A DNA stretch of 64,000 bases from DAISVY01 sp036826635 (GCA_036826635.1 DAISVY010000008.1:128415-192414); one strand, 5' to 3'. Counted from the first letter of the stretch, positions 8,008-17,279 are shown. The notes: generated by a model from the sequence alone, not told the origin. Made by a program: numbers and translations.

Positions 8008-10140
8008 TTAAAACGGCCAGAATATCTCTTCATCGCGCCGGGGAACTTCAAGGTGAACAGGCTCATATTCCGGCCAGTTTTCCAGCTTCTGACCATCCTG
8101 CAGAAGAGTCACGACAAAACTGAGCGGACCGTGCCCATCGGGCCACAAGTAGTCTCGCGCCACCGACATTTCAAAAATCTCACCGATGGCGTATTTGTAC
8201 TCTCCCAGCGTTCCGCCCTGAGGCTCGTCCGCATTCAGGTTCAGCCCAATCGTGACGCGTTCGGGAACGAAAAACGTCACTACCAGCTTTAACCCGGCTA
8301 TTGATTCTACCTCTTTTTTATCGCGGAAGTCAAGTCGAATGTAAAACCACCCGCCATCATAAGCAAAGTGTATACCGGTGATCTGGCGGTCGACCTGGTG
8401 CATGGTACCGCCGGCTTTAACACAATCAAAGAACCCGGAGCCCGCCCATTCATAGTATTGAGTCACCCGACCGTCGATCTTCGGCGTCAACCGGCCATCC
8501 GGCATAACGGTACAGGATTCCACCCCGGCTTCGCTGATAGCCTTAAGCAACTCCAGCGGTATTTCCAGGCCCAGAAGTTCATACACGGCCACAAGGTGCT
8601 GACGATAAATCCGATCAAACTGATCATTATCTTCGCCGCGGTGTTCGTCGCCATACCACCAGCACCAATCGGACCCCTCGGCGATATATATCTGATCCCA
8701 CGCCTGCTTAAGACGAAGGGGATCGAAATTCGGATTGCCGGCCTGAAAAGACGTCAGCGTATCGCGCGTTTTCTGCAACAGATCCCAGGCGGTGTTGTCC
8801 TCGTGATGCCCGATCCAGATACGGAAATTGTGATTGATCCACGACCCGGCAAAAACAGAAGGCAAAGAACCAACATCCGGGCTCTGGGCCGCTTCGCTCA
8901 TCGTGACAGTCTGGATGTCTTTGTCGGCATTAAGAGTTTCGTAAAAACAACTCAGGAACTCGGTCGCATCGTTAGGGAAATACTCCCAGGCATTCTCGCC
9001 ATCGAGAATGATCGGCACCACCGTGCTGTCCAGACGGTTCGCGTAGATACCGCGAAGTTGCTTGATGTGCCCAACGAAATCAGCCACTGCCCGGTGCGGG
9101 TCCCAGGTGGAATATACAAAGCCGATACGGTCGGACAGGGCATGATCGCGGAAAAGCAGTTTCAAACCGGGGCCGAACTCGTAGACACGATGAACCGGGT
9201 TATCGGCCGTATTCATCCCCGACTTGCGTAAAGAATGGACCAATATCTCCTGATCGGTGGCGGTCCACTTAACGCCGTGGCGGATCATCATTCTCAGAAC
9301 TTCTTCGGATACGGATCCCTCGGAAGGCCACATACCAGCCATCTTCCGGCCGAAAACGCGCTCGTACTTCTCAACGGCTGCAGCTATTTGATACTCGGCA
9401 TCTTCGGGATGACAGAAACGCTGCCGGGGCAATTTGATACTGGGCAGGGCTTCCCGGGCAACGTCGGTATCGCACAGAAGCGGCAGAATCGGATGATTAT
9501 ACGGGGTGAATGAAACCTCTATCTTCCCGTCGTCCTGAAGCTTGCGGTATCCCGGGACGATTCTCCCTATCAGATCCCGTTCCCAGCCAAGCAACCCCAT
9601 TTTTTCCTCTTCCGTGAAATGACGCTGTTCGGCAAAAAGCGAGCGAACCGGCTCCTCTTCGCGGAACATCGGATCGATCCACGTCAGATTGGACCACACC
9701 TGCAGGTCGCGATATTCCCCGGAGGAAAACAGACGCGGCAACGAGCGACGATCACTGATGCCCGAACGATATTTCTTATATAATTCCCGATAACGGTCAT
9801 ACGGTTCGATCATGTGGGCCGGATTGGCCGTAAAGAACGTATCCAGAATTTCCAGGCGTTGTTCGTCGTCAAGCTCCTCCACGCGCAAACGTGTCAACTC
9901 GAGATGCCGGTCGGTACCGCCTTCCAGATACAAATCCAACTGGTCAAGCAGCGAAGGAACGAGGTTGAAAGTAACTCTTACGTTTTCGTATTCCGCGGCC
10001 CTAAGGGGCATATCCAGATAATCTTTGAGGGCATGAAGGCGGACCCATGGCATAGCAAGACGCCGCGAGTGCGGCTCGCGGTAGTTCGGCTGGTGCATGT
10101 GCCACAGGATGGCAACTTTTATAGCGGCAGATTTAGCCAC
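8008..10140 (-). CDS. Glycoside hydrolase family 57 protein (amylase/branching-enzyme superfamily)
   Basis: 710 residues, no signal peptide, so probably cytoplasmic and acting on alpha-glucans such as glycogen. GH57 conserved regions are visible: N-terminal ILWHMHQPNY; MWPSEGSVSEE with the expected nucleophile E274; and ILDGENAWEYF with the expected acid/base D380. The C-terminal about 190 residues are a beta-rich domain (from about residue 555; ITGIHFAYDGGWFYIRLDF) common in long GH57 enzymes. Exact specificity (alpha-amylase, 4-alpha-glucanotransferase or branching) cannot be told by eye. The TPR protein upstream (21 bp away) and the DUF4870 protein downstream appear to share the operon. 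Confidence 0.9.
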   Translation of the reverse strand: MAKSAAIKVAILWHMHQPNYREPHSRRLAMPWVRLHALKDYLDMPLRAAEYENVRVTFNLVPSLLDQLDLYLEGGTDRHLELTRLRVEELDDEQRLEILDTFFTANPAHMIEPYDRYRELYKKYRSGISDRRSLPRLFSSGEYRDLQVWSNLTWIDPMFREEEPVRSLFAEQRHFTEEEKMGLLGWERDLIGRIVPGYRKLQDDGKIEVSFTPYNHPILPLLCDTDVAREALPSIKLPRQRFCHPEDAEYQIAAAVEKYERVFGRKMAGMWPSEGSVSEEVLRMMIRHGVKWTATDQEILVHSLRKSGMNTADNPVHRVYEFGPGLKLLFRDHALSDRIGFVYSTWDPHRAVADFVGHIKQLRGIYANRLDSTVVPIILDGENAWEYFPNDATEFLSCFYETLNADKDIQTVTMSEAAQSPDVGSLPSVFAGSWINHNFRIWIGHHEDNTAWDLLQKTRDTLTSFQAGNPNFDPLRLKQAWDQIYIAEGSDWCWWYGDEHRGEDNDQFDRIYRQHLVAVYELLGLEIPLELLKAISEAGVESCTVMPDGRLTPKIDGRVTQYYEWAGSGFFDCVKAGGTMHQVDRQITGIHFAYDGGWFYIRLDFRDKKEVESIAGLKLVVTFFVPERVTIGLNLNADEPQGGTLGEYKYAIGEIFEMSVARDYLWPDGHGPLSFVVTLLQDGQKLENWPEYEPVHLEVPRRDEEIFWPF

Positions 10141-10161
10141 GGGTATCGATGTAGCCCGGCT

Positions 10162-10836
10162 CTAACCGCTGGTCTTTTCGGTATAGAGCCTGATCGCACG
10201 ATTGGTATTCTCGTCGTCGGCATGTTCCTTTTTCAAAACCGCCAGACGGGCCTCGGCCGACTCGGCGTCTCCGACCTCGAGAAAATTACGCACCGCTCCC
10301 AGTTCGTAATCGGCAGCCATCGGTCCTTCAGGATATTCCTCGGAAGCTCGCACGAATGAGGCCGCCGCTTCAGCATTATTTCCCTGATTCTCGCTGGCCA
10401 CCGCAATACCGGCCAGAGCCGCCGCCCGACTGATCCGATCAGCCTTGTACTTGTCGAGGTACATCTGGAAATACCGGATAGCCTCGCTGTAATTGCGGGT
10501 GTCGAGATTGATCTTGCCGACTAAGTAAACAGCCTGTTCGCAAACGGCCGCTCCACCGTAATCGTCGATAACCTCGGTAAAACCGAGAATGGCAATCTGG
10601 TCGTTACCGTTTTGATAGTCAAGCATGGCGCGGGCGAATCGTGCCGAGGCCTCTTCCCCTTTGGTCGACTGCGAACTGAAGTAGTAGCTCACGGCGGCGA
10701 CCAGCAGGATTACCACTACGATGCCAATGACATAAAACTGCCAGTTCTGCTGAAACTGGTCTTTAGCCGTCAGCATAAACGTGGTAAATTTATCTTCTTT
10801 TATTTCCCGCTTGGTCAGTTTAACCTTGCTCTGCAT
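10162..10836 (-). CDS. Membrane-anchored TPR protein (YfgM-like)
   Basis: 224 residues: a cytoplasmic N-terminus rich in Lys (MQSKVKLTKREIKED), one transmembrane helix (about 34-55), then helical tetratricopeptide-like repeats (about 60-215; for example NYSEAIRYFQMYLDKY). This matches YfgM/BamD-like scaffolds that hold envelope protein partners, but orthology to YfgM is not claimed. It precedes the GH57 gene by 21 bp. Confidence 0.7.
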   Translation of the reverse strand: MQSKVKLTKREIKEDKFTTFMLTAKDQFQQNWQFYVIGIVVVILLVAAVSYYFSSQSTKGEEASARFARAMLDYQNGNDQIAILGFTEVIDDYGGAAVCEQAVYLVGKINLDTRNYSEAIRYFQMYLDKYKADRISRAAALAGIAVASENQGNNAEAAASFVRASEEYPEGPMAADYELGAVRNFLEVGDAESAEARLAVLKKEHADDENTNRAIRLYTEKTSG

Positions 10837-10925
10837 TGATTACTCCCGGCAGCCACCGCCCGTTACATTACTCGTGATATCGGTATACGACCTGTTCAGT
10901 TTAGAGAAGCTTGAGTGGGTCTGAC

Positions 10926-10954
10926 GGGACAGCCGGTCATGCTCTCGGCTGCCC
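10926..10954 (-). other. Hairpin after FadL-like gene
   Basis: GGGACAGCCG (10926-10935) and CGGCTGCCC (10946-10954) form a 9-bp stem with one bulge and a 10-nt loop, about 15 nt past the stop of the FadL-like gene. No T-run follows on the minus strand, so it may be a transcript-end stabiliser rather than a classical terminator. Confidence 0.45.
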
Positions 10955-10969
10955 CGCAACACTTCGTTC

Positions 10970-12403
10970 TTAGAAATATCCCGTGAACGTCAGATCGAAG
11001 CTATTACTCGAATTCGACGACGTCTGCGGGAAATTCAAATTTTCGCAATCCAGGGACGAATGCGTATACGAAACGTCCAGATAGATTTGATCCCAACGCA
11101 CCCCCGCACCCAGGGAAAAACTGGTTTTCTTGGCTGTCGCGGTTTCCGAATTTGCATCGATATCCGGCTGCGCAATAGGCGTATAACCGAATCCGGCGCG
11201 GACCGGAACAAGCGGCAGGAGAGAGAATCCCGTGCTCCACATATATTCGCCTCCGAAGCGCAAGACGAATACATTGTTCCACTTGGGATCAATAGTCGTG
11301 AAATACTCGGTATCTTTCTCTCCGGGGATCAAGCGCAACGAATCGCGCCGGTTAACCTCACCACTGCCGAAAGGACGATATTCCGCGTCAAGCGCCAGCA
11401 GCAGCCGTTCTATGGGACGATAGCTCACCCCGGCCCCTACCGTCACCGGCATATCCAGCTCCACCAGGTTGTCGTCGCGGTAAAAGATCTGAACACCTTC
11501 GGACGTAAGCTGACCGTTTTCCGTAGTCGAGAGATAAATACTCGAATCGGTCGTCTGTTTGAGGGTATGCGGTGTCCTGACTACCAACCCGGCCGACAGT
11601 TTTTCTTTCACGTACTGCAAACCGATAGTGAAATAGACTCCCGAATAACTCATGGAATCTACCACCGTGCTGTCGATGACCTGAGTGATGCTCTGACCGT
11701 AATAGTCCTCTATGCCTTCCTCCGTCTCGACAAAACGCTGATGACTGACGCCCTTACCGTCGTAAATGTTGACGGCAAGACCGATCGATATATCACCGTA
11801 CAGACGAGTACCGAACCCAAGATTAATGGTGTTGATACCGCTGTGGTAAGACTGGCGATAATCGGCCGACCACAATCCCTTGGTTGGGTCATCATCGGAC
11901 GGCGTCCAATCCAGAAGCGTATCGAAATACAGCCCGCCGTTGAAATACTCGTCGCTTATTCGCGTGTAACTACCGGAGATGACAAAAGGATGTCCCTTTA
12001 TTCTGATCGGGGCCAGGAAACTGGCCAGAGTCAGATTATTGAAAAGATCGTCATCCTTGTATTCCTGCCTCAGGAAATCAACATCGTAAGTACCTTTTGG
12101 CGAGAAGGTACCGTAACCGAGCCCCATAACCGGCTGATCGAACGGATTGTCCTTGCGATACAAGCCGGCAGGATTCCAACTCACCGCGCTGATGTCGTCA
12201 GATACACCTATGAAGGCGCCACCCATGCCCTCGGCCCGAGCACCACCGCCTTTGAAATCATAGGAGTATGGATAAGGAACCTGGAAGTATCCGGTGCCGA
12301 GATATCGGGACAGCACCCCCCACGGATCATCAATAACCTGCGCCGAAACAGCGCTTGAGAGAATAACGATAATCAGTAAAGCCTTAGCCAGCAGCCCTTT
12401 CAT
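10970..12403 (-). CDS. FadL/OmpP1-type outer-membrane barrel protein
   Basis: 477 residues with a signal peptide cut near SAVSA-Q. The mature start GGGARAEGMGGAFIGVSDD followed by VSWNPAGLYRKDNP is the conserved N-terminal signature of FadL/TodX and related PorV barrels. Beta-strand repeats follow to a C-terminal aromatic residue (LTFTGYF), as outer-membrane barrels need for assembly. FadL proteins move long-chain fatty acids or aromatic compounds; the substrate here is unknown. GAGGAG precedes the ATG and a near-consensus promoter is at 12486-12514. Confidence 0.85.
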   Translation of the reverse strand: MKGLLAKALLIIVILSSAVSAQVIDDPWGVLSRYLGTGYFQVPYPYSYDFKGGGARAEGMGGAFIGVSDDISAVSWNPAGLYRKDNPFDQPVMGLGYGTFSPKGTYDVDFLRQEYKDDDLFNNLTLASFLAPIRIKGHPFVISGSYTRISDEYFNGGLYFDTLLDWTPSDDDPTKGLWSADYRQSYHSGINTINLGFGTRLYGDISIGLAVNIYDGKGVSHQRFVETEEGIEDYYGQSITQVIDSTVVDSMSYSGVYFTIGLQYVKEKLSAGLVVRTPHTLKQTTDSSIYLSTTENGQLTSEGVQIFYRDDNLVELDMPVTVGAGVSYRPIERLLLALDAEYRPFGSGEVNRRDSLRLIPGEKDTEYFTTIDPKWNNVFVLRFGGEYMWSTGFSLLPLVPVRAGFGYTPIAQPDIDANSETATAKKTSFSLGAGVRWDQIYLDVSYTHSSLDCENLNFPQTSSNSSNSFDLTFTGYF

Positions 12404-12485
12404 GCGGCTATCTCCTCACCTATTACAAGAAACGTTAACATCCCTTTTCAAAATAAGACGTACGAGACGCCGAAAACAGGCAAAG

Positions 12486-12514
12486 AATATAGGGAAACCG
12501 CAAAGCCGTGTCAA
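12486..12514 (-). promoter_or_regulatory. Strong sigma-70-type promoter of FadL-like gene
   Basis: -35 TTGACA (12509-12514), 17-bp spacer, -10 TATATT (12486-12491) on the minus strand, about 80 bp before the ATG at 12403. Confidence 0.75.
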
Positions 12515-12709
12515 ACGAAATCGTCGCATTTTCGGCCGCTTATCTGCTTGTTCCAAAACAGGTTGCGCGGCAGCCTGCGAACTTGCCCAAAAACCCGCCG
12601 GATTTCACGTTCCGGCCGCCACCACGGGCATATCTGCCGATCAGCCCACAACCCGGTCCAACCGGTCGATCGGATGTTTTGTTGTAGAACCACCAACCTA
12701 TCACTTCGT

Positions 12710-12724
12710 ATACTTAAGAAGTAT
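12710..12724 (+). promoter_or_regulatory. Inverted repeat in promoter zone of protease gene
   Basis: ATACTT-aag-AAGTAT is a perfect 6-bp inverted repeat about 40 bp before the ATG at 12764 and overlaps a -10-like TATACT. It may be an operator; no known regulator is recognised. Confidence 0.35.
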
Positions 12725-12763
12725 TCAAGCACTTAGAAAAACGGTTTTTGTCGAGGTTACGAC

Positions 12764-14629
12764 ATGAAAAAACGCGGAATTCTCAACCTGTTCGTTGCTC
12801 TTCTCTTTATTGGCGGCATTGACGCCCAAGCCCAGCTAACCGATCCCTACGAAATAATGACGCGGCATTACGAAGCCACCGGCGGGCTGGACAGGTACCG
12901 AGCACAAAAGACGAGTTACAGCGAAGGGAAAATCATTCTTGAAGGTACGGGGCTGGAAGGAACATACGCCCAATGGAACAGCTATCCCATCAAGAACCGG
13001 CAGGAAGTCGACCTGAAAGTCATCAGCCAGTTAAGCGGAGATAACGGCGAGTACCGGTGGAGTGTGGATCATAACGGCAAGGTACAGATTAACCGCGACG
13101 AAAAGACAATCGGGGAACGTCGGGTGGAAACCCTCATGGCCGAGTTCGATCATCTTAACCGAGAATCGGACAATTTCGAATTGCTTTTTCAAGGCATCGA
13201 GAAAATCGGTCAGACCGACTGCTACGGCGTAAAACTGACCAACAATATAAATAATGACATTACTATCCAGTATTTCGATACGGCCAGTTTCTACTTACTG
13301 AAGAATGTGCATATTACACCGGATTCCGAAACTCGCAGCCTGTTCTCGGACTTTCGTGAAACAGACGGCTTCATAAATGCCTTTCGACAGGAAATGGAAA
13401 TTCTGCCGATCGGAATGAAACAGACTATCGAAATAAGCCGGATAGAAATCAATCCGGAGATAGACGAAGCTCTTTTCGAACCACCGACCGAAGACGTCGA
13501 GGACTTCGCATTCGCCAACGGAAAAAGCGCCGAAAATATCCCTTTCCAGTTCCTGGAAGACCATATTTACCTTAAGGTTACCATCGCCGGCCAACCCCGC
13601 CTCTGGGTCCTCGATACGGGAGCAGGAGCCACCGTCATAGACAAGACGTATGCCGCGGAACTGGGCCTGCAAACCGAAGGCGAGATGACCGGCCGAGGTG
13701 CGGGCAACCTGGTAGCTTATTCCTGGGTAACCATGCCCGCATTCGAGTTCCCCGGACTGAAGTTCAACGAGCAGAAAGTCGTGACGATGGATATCGCGCC
13801 CCTCTTTCGCAAGTCTCTTGGTCTCGAAGTAGTCGGAATCCTTGGCTATGATTTTCTCTCACGGCTGGTCACCAGAGTAGATTTCGCTAACGAATCGCTG
13901 TCTTTTTATCACCCGGACAGTTTCGCTTATCATGGACCGGGGACCGTGATTGAGGCACCGGTCACCCAGGGCAACATGTTTCACGTACCGGCTACGGTCG
14001 ACGGTCAGTACAGCGGTCTGTGGAATCTTGATCTGGGCGCCAACGGTTTGAATTTTCAATATCCTTTCTCGGCCGCGCACAATTTCAGTCAAAGACCGGG
14101 CATTGACCACATCGGGGCCGGAGCCGGCGGATTCATGAAGGAAAAAACCTGTCAATTCGACTCGATCAGCTTTGCCGGTTTCACGGTCGACAAACCATTG
14201 ATCTCGATCTCGCTGGAAGAGGGACCGGGAGCGTTTTCTTCCGGTGACCTTATCGGCAACCTGGGAAATGAACTCTTTCGACGATTCGTGATGTATCTCG
14301 ACTACAAACGCGAGCAGGTCATCGTGGAAAAGGGAGACAACTTCGAGCGCGTCTTCCCGCGCGACAACAGCGGACTGGCGGTGTGGTTCGACGATGAGGG
14401 GCAAATGTCGGTCCTGTTCGTTCCCCCGGGCACACCGGCGGAAAAAGCCGGGTTTGTGGCCGGTGATATCGTGACGGCTATAAACGACATCGAAGTGGAA
14501 TATCTGGACGGCCCGATCGCGGTGAGAAAACTTCTGAAAAAAAAGCCCGGCACCAAGTTGACGTTCAACGTAATCAGAGACGGACAGGAGAAGACGCTCA
14601 AAATGACCCTGCGCGATCTATACGATTGA
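12764..14629 (+). CDS. Secreted retropepsin-like aspartyl protease with PDZ domain
   Basis: 621 residues. Signal peptide (about 1-24). N-terminal part (about 27-250) resembles an outer-membrane lipoprotein-carrier beta-fold (MTRHYEATGGLDRY). Then come two aspartyl-protease lobes: the first has the canonical motif LDTGAGATVID with D284; the second has LDLGANG with D423, where DLG replaces DTG/DSG. A PDZ domain (about 535-617; PPGTPAEKAGFVAGDIV) closes the protein. Clan AA proteases with PDZ domains are common in FCB bacteria. The altered second motif could mean reduced or substrate-restricted activity. The gene is followed after 61 bp by an ABC-F gene on the same strand. Confidence 0.85.
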   Translation: MKKRGILNLFVALLFIGGIDAQAQLTDPYEIMTRHYEATGGLDRYRAQKTSYSEGKIILEGTGLEGTYAQWNSYPIKNRQEVDLKVISQLSGDNGEYRWSVDHNGKVQINRDEKTIGERRVETLMAEFDHLNRESDNFELLFQGIEKIGQTDCYGVKLTNNINNDITIQYFDTASFYLLKNVHITPDSETRSLFSDFRETDGFINAFRQEMEILPIGMKQTIEISRIEINPEIDEALFEPPTEDVEDFAFANGKSAENIPFQFLEDHIYLKVTIAGQPRLWVLDTGAGATVIDKTYAAELGLQTEGEMTGRGAGNLVAYSWVTMPAFEFPGLKFNEQKVVTMDIAPLFRKSLGLEVVGILGYDFLSRLVTRVDFANESLSFYHPDSFAYHGPGTVIEAPVTQGNMFHVPATVDGQYSGLWNLDLGANGLNFQYPFSAAHNFSQRPGIDHIGAGAGGFMKEKTCQFDSISFAGFTVDKPLISISLEEGPGAFSSGDLIGNLGNELFRRFVMYLDYKREQVIVEKGDNFERVFPRDNSGLAVWFDDEGQMSVLFVPPGTPAEKAGFVAGDIVTAINDIEVEYLDGPIAVRKLLKKKPGTKLTFNVIRDGQEKTLKMTLRDLYD

Positions 14630-14690
14630 GCGCACCGTCCGATCATCGGTTACTGACACCGGTCAGACCGGAAAGCTGCGGGGATTCACC

Positions 14691-16253
14691 ATGGTGCCGT
14701 CGACGCTCATCAACGTGAAGAACCTGGGCATCTCTTTTCAGCAACGGAAACTGCTGGAAGGGTTGTCGTTTTCCGTCCAGACCGGTCAACTGCTGGCCCT
14801 CATCGGCGCCAACGGCTGCGGCAAATCGACCGTGCTGCGAGTTTTGCACGCCCGGAAAAACAATAACGAAGAACCGGACAACGATGATATCAGCCTGAGC
14901 GGTGATATCTCGAAAGCCCCGAATCTTGAGGTTGCCCTTCTCCCCCAGTCTCTGCGAACCCCCGGCGGTATTTGGTCTTCTCTGACCGACCCCTCCCCGG
15001 AACCGACCGGGCTTGAGGGTAAACTGGTATGCGAGTTCGGGCTGGACGATTATCTGAGCCCGGCAGATCAATTGTCCGAGGGACAACTGCAAAAACGAGC
15101 CCTGGTACACACTCTGCTTGCCGACTGCGACCTCTACCTCTTCGATGAACCGACCAACTACCTTGACATTACCGGGATAACCGCCTTCGAACAGCACGTC
15201 GAACGTCTCAAACGTGGTGGCAAGGGTATTATTCTGGTAACTCACGACCGCACCCTGACCGACAATCTGGCCGACCGGACCGTTTTCATTACACCCAACG
15301 GCATTTATCAAAGTGCCGGCGGCGGCAGTGCGGTTTGGTCGTTAAAAAACGCCGATTTAACCGGTCGGAACCGCAGCGCCGGAGAAATAAGACGCAAAAT
15401 ACGGCAACTTCAGGAAGACATGCGCTCCAAAGCCGGCTGGTCAGCCAAAAAAGAAAAACAAAAGATCGGGGCCAAAGGGGCCAAGGGACATATCAGTCGA
15501 CTCTCGGCCAAAATGGCCAAACGTTCCAAGACAGCTCAAAAGCGCGCCGAACAACAGATCGAGAAACTGGCGGCGACCAAACCTTTCGTGCCCAAACAAC
15601 TCAACCTTCGTTTCCCCGACTACAAGATACGCAAACGACAGGTTTTCTCACTGCGGGAAACCTGCTTCTCTTATGGACAAGAAGTTCCATTACCCGACCC
15701 GGCCGAAAAATTCCTTCTGGACAACATAAGCCTCGCCGCTTCGACACGGGACAAAATATGCCTGATGGGAGCCAACGGCTCAGGGAAAACAACTCTGCTT
15801 AAACTGATTCAGGGAGAGATCACCCCCTTAAGCGGTGACCACCAACTAAATAAAGGGGTCAAGTTGATCCGCCTGCCCCAGGGACTGGTCGGTTTCTATC
15901 ACCGGGAACGTCTTCTGGATAATTTCGATCAGTGCAATGAAAGCGAGACCACTATCCGTCGCTATCTGGGAGCGGCGTTGATCCGAAGAGAAAAAGTGCG
16001 CGACCCGATCACCGAGTTTTCCTACGGCGAACTCATGCGAGCGGCGGTTGTCATGAGTATCCTGCAACAAGCGGAGTTTCTGCTTCTGGACGAGCCGACT
16101 TGTCATCTCGATATCGAATCGATTGAGGTTCTGGAACAACTGCTTCAGGATTTCAAAGGCGGCTTTCTGGTAATAAGTCACGACCGACGGTTTGTCGAAA
16201 ATGTCGCCCACAAGCTTTACCTGCTGGATGGCGGTCGATTGACGGTGGTCTGA
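14691..16253 (+). CDS. ABC-F family ATPase
   Basis: 520 residues with two ABC ATPase domains and no membrane segment, the ABC-F layout (ribosome-associated translation factors or antibiotic-resistance proteins). Domain 1: Walker A GANGCGKST, signature LSEGQ, Walker B LYLFDEPTNYLD. A very basic linker follows (about 220-300; many KK/AKMAKRSKTAQKRAE). Domain 2: GANGSGKTT, degenerate signature FSYGE, and LLLDEPTCHLD, where the usual TNHLD Asn is Cys. It ends soon after the switch ISHDRRFV. Whether it is a housekeeping factor (Uup/EttA/YbiT-like) or a resistance factor cannot be decided from sequence alone. It converges on tRNA-Arg. Confidence 0.9.
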   Translation: MVPSTLINVKNLGISFQQRKLLEGLSFSVQTGQLLALIGANGCGKSTVLRVLHARKNNNEEPDNDDISLSGDISKAPNLEVALLPQSLRTPGGIWSSLTDPSPEPTGLEGKLVCEFGLDDYLSPADQLSEGQLQKRALVHTLLADCDLYLFDEPTNYLDITGITAFEQHVERLKRGGKGIILVTHDRTLTDNLADRTVFITPNGIYQSAGGGSAVWSLKNADLTGRNRSAGEIRRKIRQLQEDMRSKAGWSAKKEKQKIGAKGAKGHISRLSAKMAKRSKTAQKRAEQQIEKLAATKPFVPKQLNLRFPDYKIRKRQVFSLRETCFSYGQEVPLPDPAEKFLLDNISLAASTRDKICLMGANGSGKTTLLKLIQGEITPLSGDHQLNKGVKLIRLPQGLVGFYHRERLLDNFDQCNESETTIRRYLGAALIRREKVRDPITEFSYGELMRAAVVMSILQQAEFLLLDEPTCHLDIESIEVLEQLLQDFKGGFLVISHDRRFVENVAHKLYLLDGGRLTVV

Positions 16254-16312
16254 CCCGAGAAGAGATGCTGCGGTCGGCGAAGAGTCGACGACACGAAATC
16301 ACCCGAAAAAAA

Positions 16313-16386
16313 TGCCCCCGGCAGGAGTCGAACCTGCAACCTACGGTTTAGGAAACCGTCGCTCTATCCTGCTGAGCTACGGGGGC
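16313..16386 (-). tRNA. tRNA-Arg (anticodon CCT)
   Basis: Full cloverleaf: acceptor GCCCCCG/CGGGGGC, D-arm GCTC/GAGC, anticodon stem ACGGT/ACCGT with loop TTCCTAA, T-arm GCAGG-TTCGACT-CCTGC, discriminator A. Reads AGG. CCA is not encoded; seven T residues follow the discriminator at once. Confidence 0.96.
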
Positions 16387-16471
16387 AAGCGGTATCACTT
16401 TCCCGGCGCCATACGCAATCGACACCGGGGCCGCTAATTTACGAAACCGGATCGATCCTGGCAAGAGGAGG

Positions 16472-16996
16472 TTATTCGGAGTCGTAGGAAATCAAGTAGT
16501 GCAGATCGTAGTCCCTGAGCCTGTCCCGGTATGGAAAGAAATCAAGGCCTATAACAGCGGAAATACCGACCACTTCGCCGCCCAGACGTTCAACCAATTT
16601 GCACGCCGCCGCCAGAGTGCCGCCGGTAGCAATCAGATCATCGACAATCACAACTCGCTCTCCGGCTGTCACGGCGTCGGCATGGATTTCCAATTTATCG
16701 GTACCGTACTCGAGATCGTATTCCTCGGCAATAGTACGATAGGGCAGTTTCCCGGGCTTGCGGGCGGGCACGAGACCGATTTTCAAACGGTCGGCCAGCG
16801 CCGCCCCGAATATGAAACCCCGAGCCTCTATGGCCACGATCTTCTGAGCCTTTTTGCCGCGAATGAATTCTTCCATTCGCTGCAGCGCCAGTTCAAAACC
16901 CGCCCGCTCCTGAAAAAGTGTCGTGATATCGTAGAAAACAATACCTTTTTTGGGGAAATCGGGCACACTTCTTATATACTTTTTTAATTCTTCCAC
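16472..16996 (-). CDS. apt: Adenine phosphoribosyltransferase
   Basis: Salvages adenine with PRPP to AMP. 174 residues from GTG 16996, chosen because AGGGG lies 8 bp upstream, the N-terminus VEELKKYIRSVPDFPKKGI matches the family, and it avoids overlap with acyP (4-bp gap); an upstream start would run into acyP. PRPP-binding motif VVIVDDLIATGGT and the substrate loop ARKPGKLPY are intact. Last protein gene of the surE-LOG-acyP-apt series. Confidence 0.95.
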   Translation of the reverse strand: MEELKKYIRSVPDFPKKGIVFYDITTLFQERAGFELALQRMEEFIRGKKAQKIVAIEARGFIFGAALADRLKIGLVPARKPGKLPYRTIAEEYDLEYGTDKLEIHADAVTAGERVVIVDDLIATGGTLAAACKLVERLGGEVVGISAVIGLDFFPYRDRLRDYDLHYLISYDSE

Positions 16997-17000
16997 TTCA

Positions 17001-17279
17001 TTATCCCCTGATGTCAAACATCTTATATCGGCCGGTATACTCAATCCAGTCAACATCGACCCTGGATATGGAAGCGTAAGTCGGCCCCACTTTAAGTTCC
17101 TTGATCAGAATTTCCAACGTGCCGCGGTCTCCTTCGGCCGTTATCATTACGGTCCCGTCGGGCATATTTCTGGCCCATCCGACCAGGCCGAGTTCAACAG
17201 CGGTCCGGTAACAAAAATACCTGTACCCCACCCCCTGTACGATTCCGTGTATGGTCAATTGTACCGCAGATAGGCTCAC
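17001..17279 (-). CDS. acyP: Acylphosphatase
   Basis: 92 residues, the family's usual size. Hydrolyses acyl phosphates. Motif GIVQGVGYRYFCYRTA carries the catalytic Arg, and GWARNMPDGTVMITAEG has the catalytic Asn. Its start overlaps the stop of the LOG-like gene by 4 bp, so the two are translationally coupled. Confidence 0.95.
   Translation of the reverse strand: MSLSAVQLTIHGIVQGVGYRYFCYRTAVELGLVGWARNMPDGTVMITAEGDRGTLEILIKELKVGPTYASISRVDVDWIEYTGRYKMFDIRG

Larger units (their letters stand above)
12404..12763. other. Divergent intergenic region
   Basis: 360 bp between divergently transcribed genes. It holds the minus-strand promoter of the FadL-like gene (12486-12514). Near the plus-strand gene there is an inverted repeat (12710-12724) overlapping TATACT (12709-12714), a possible -10 without a convincing -35. 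Short ORFs here are not supported. Confidence 0.55.
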
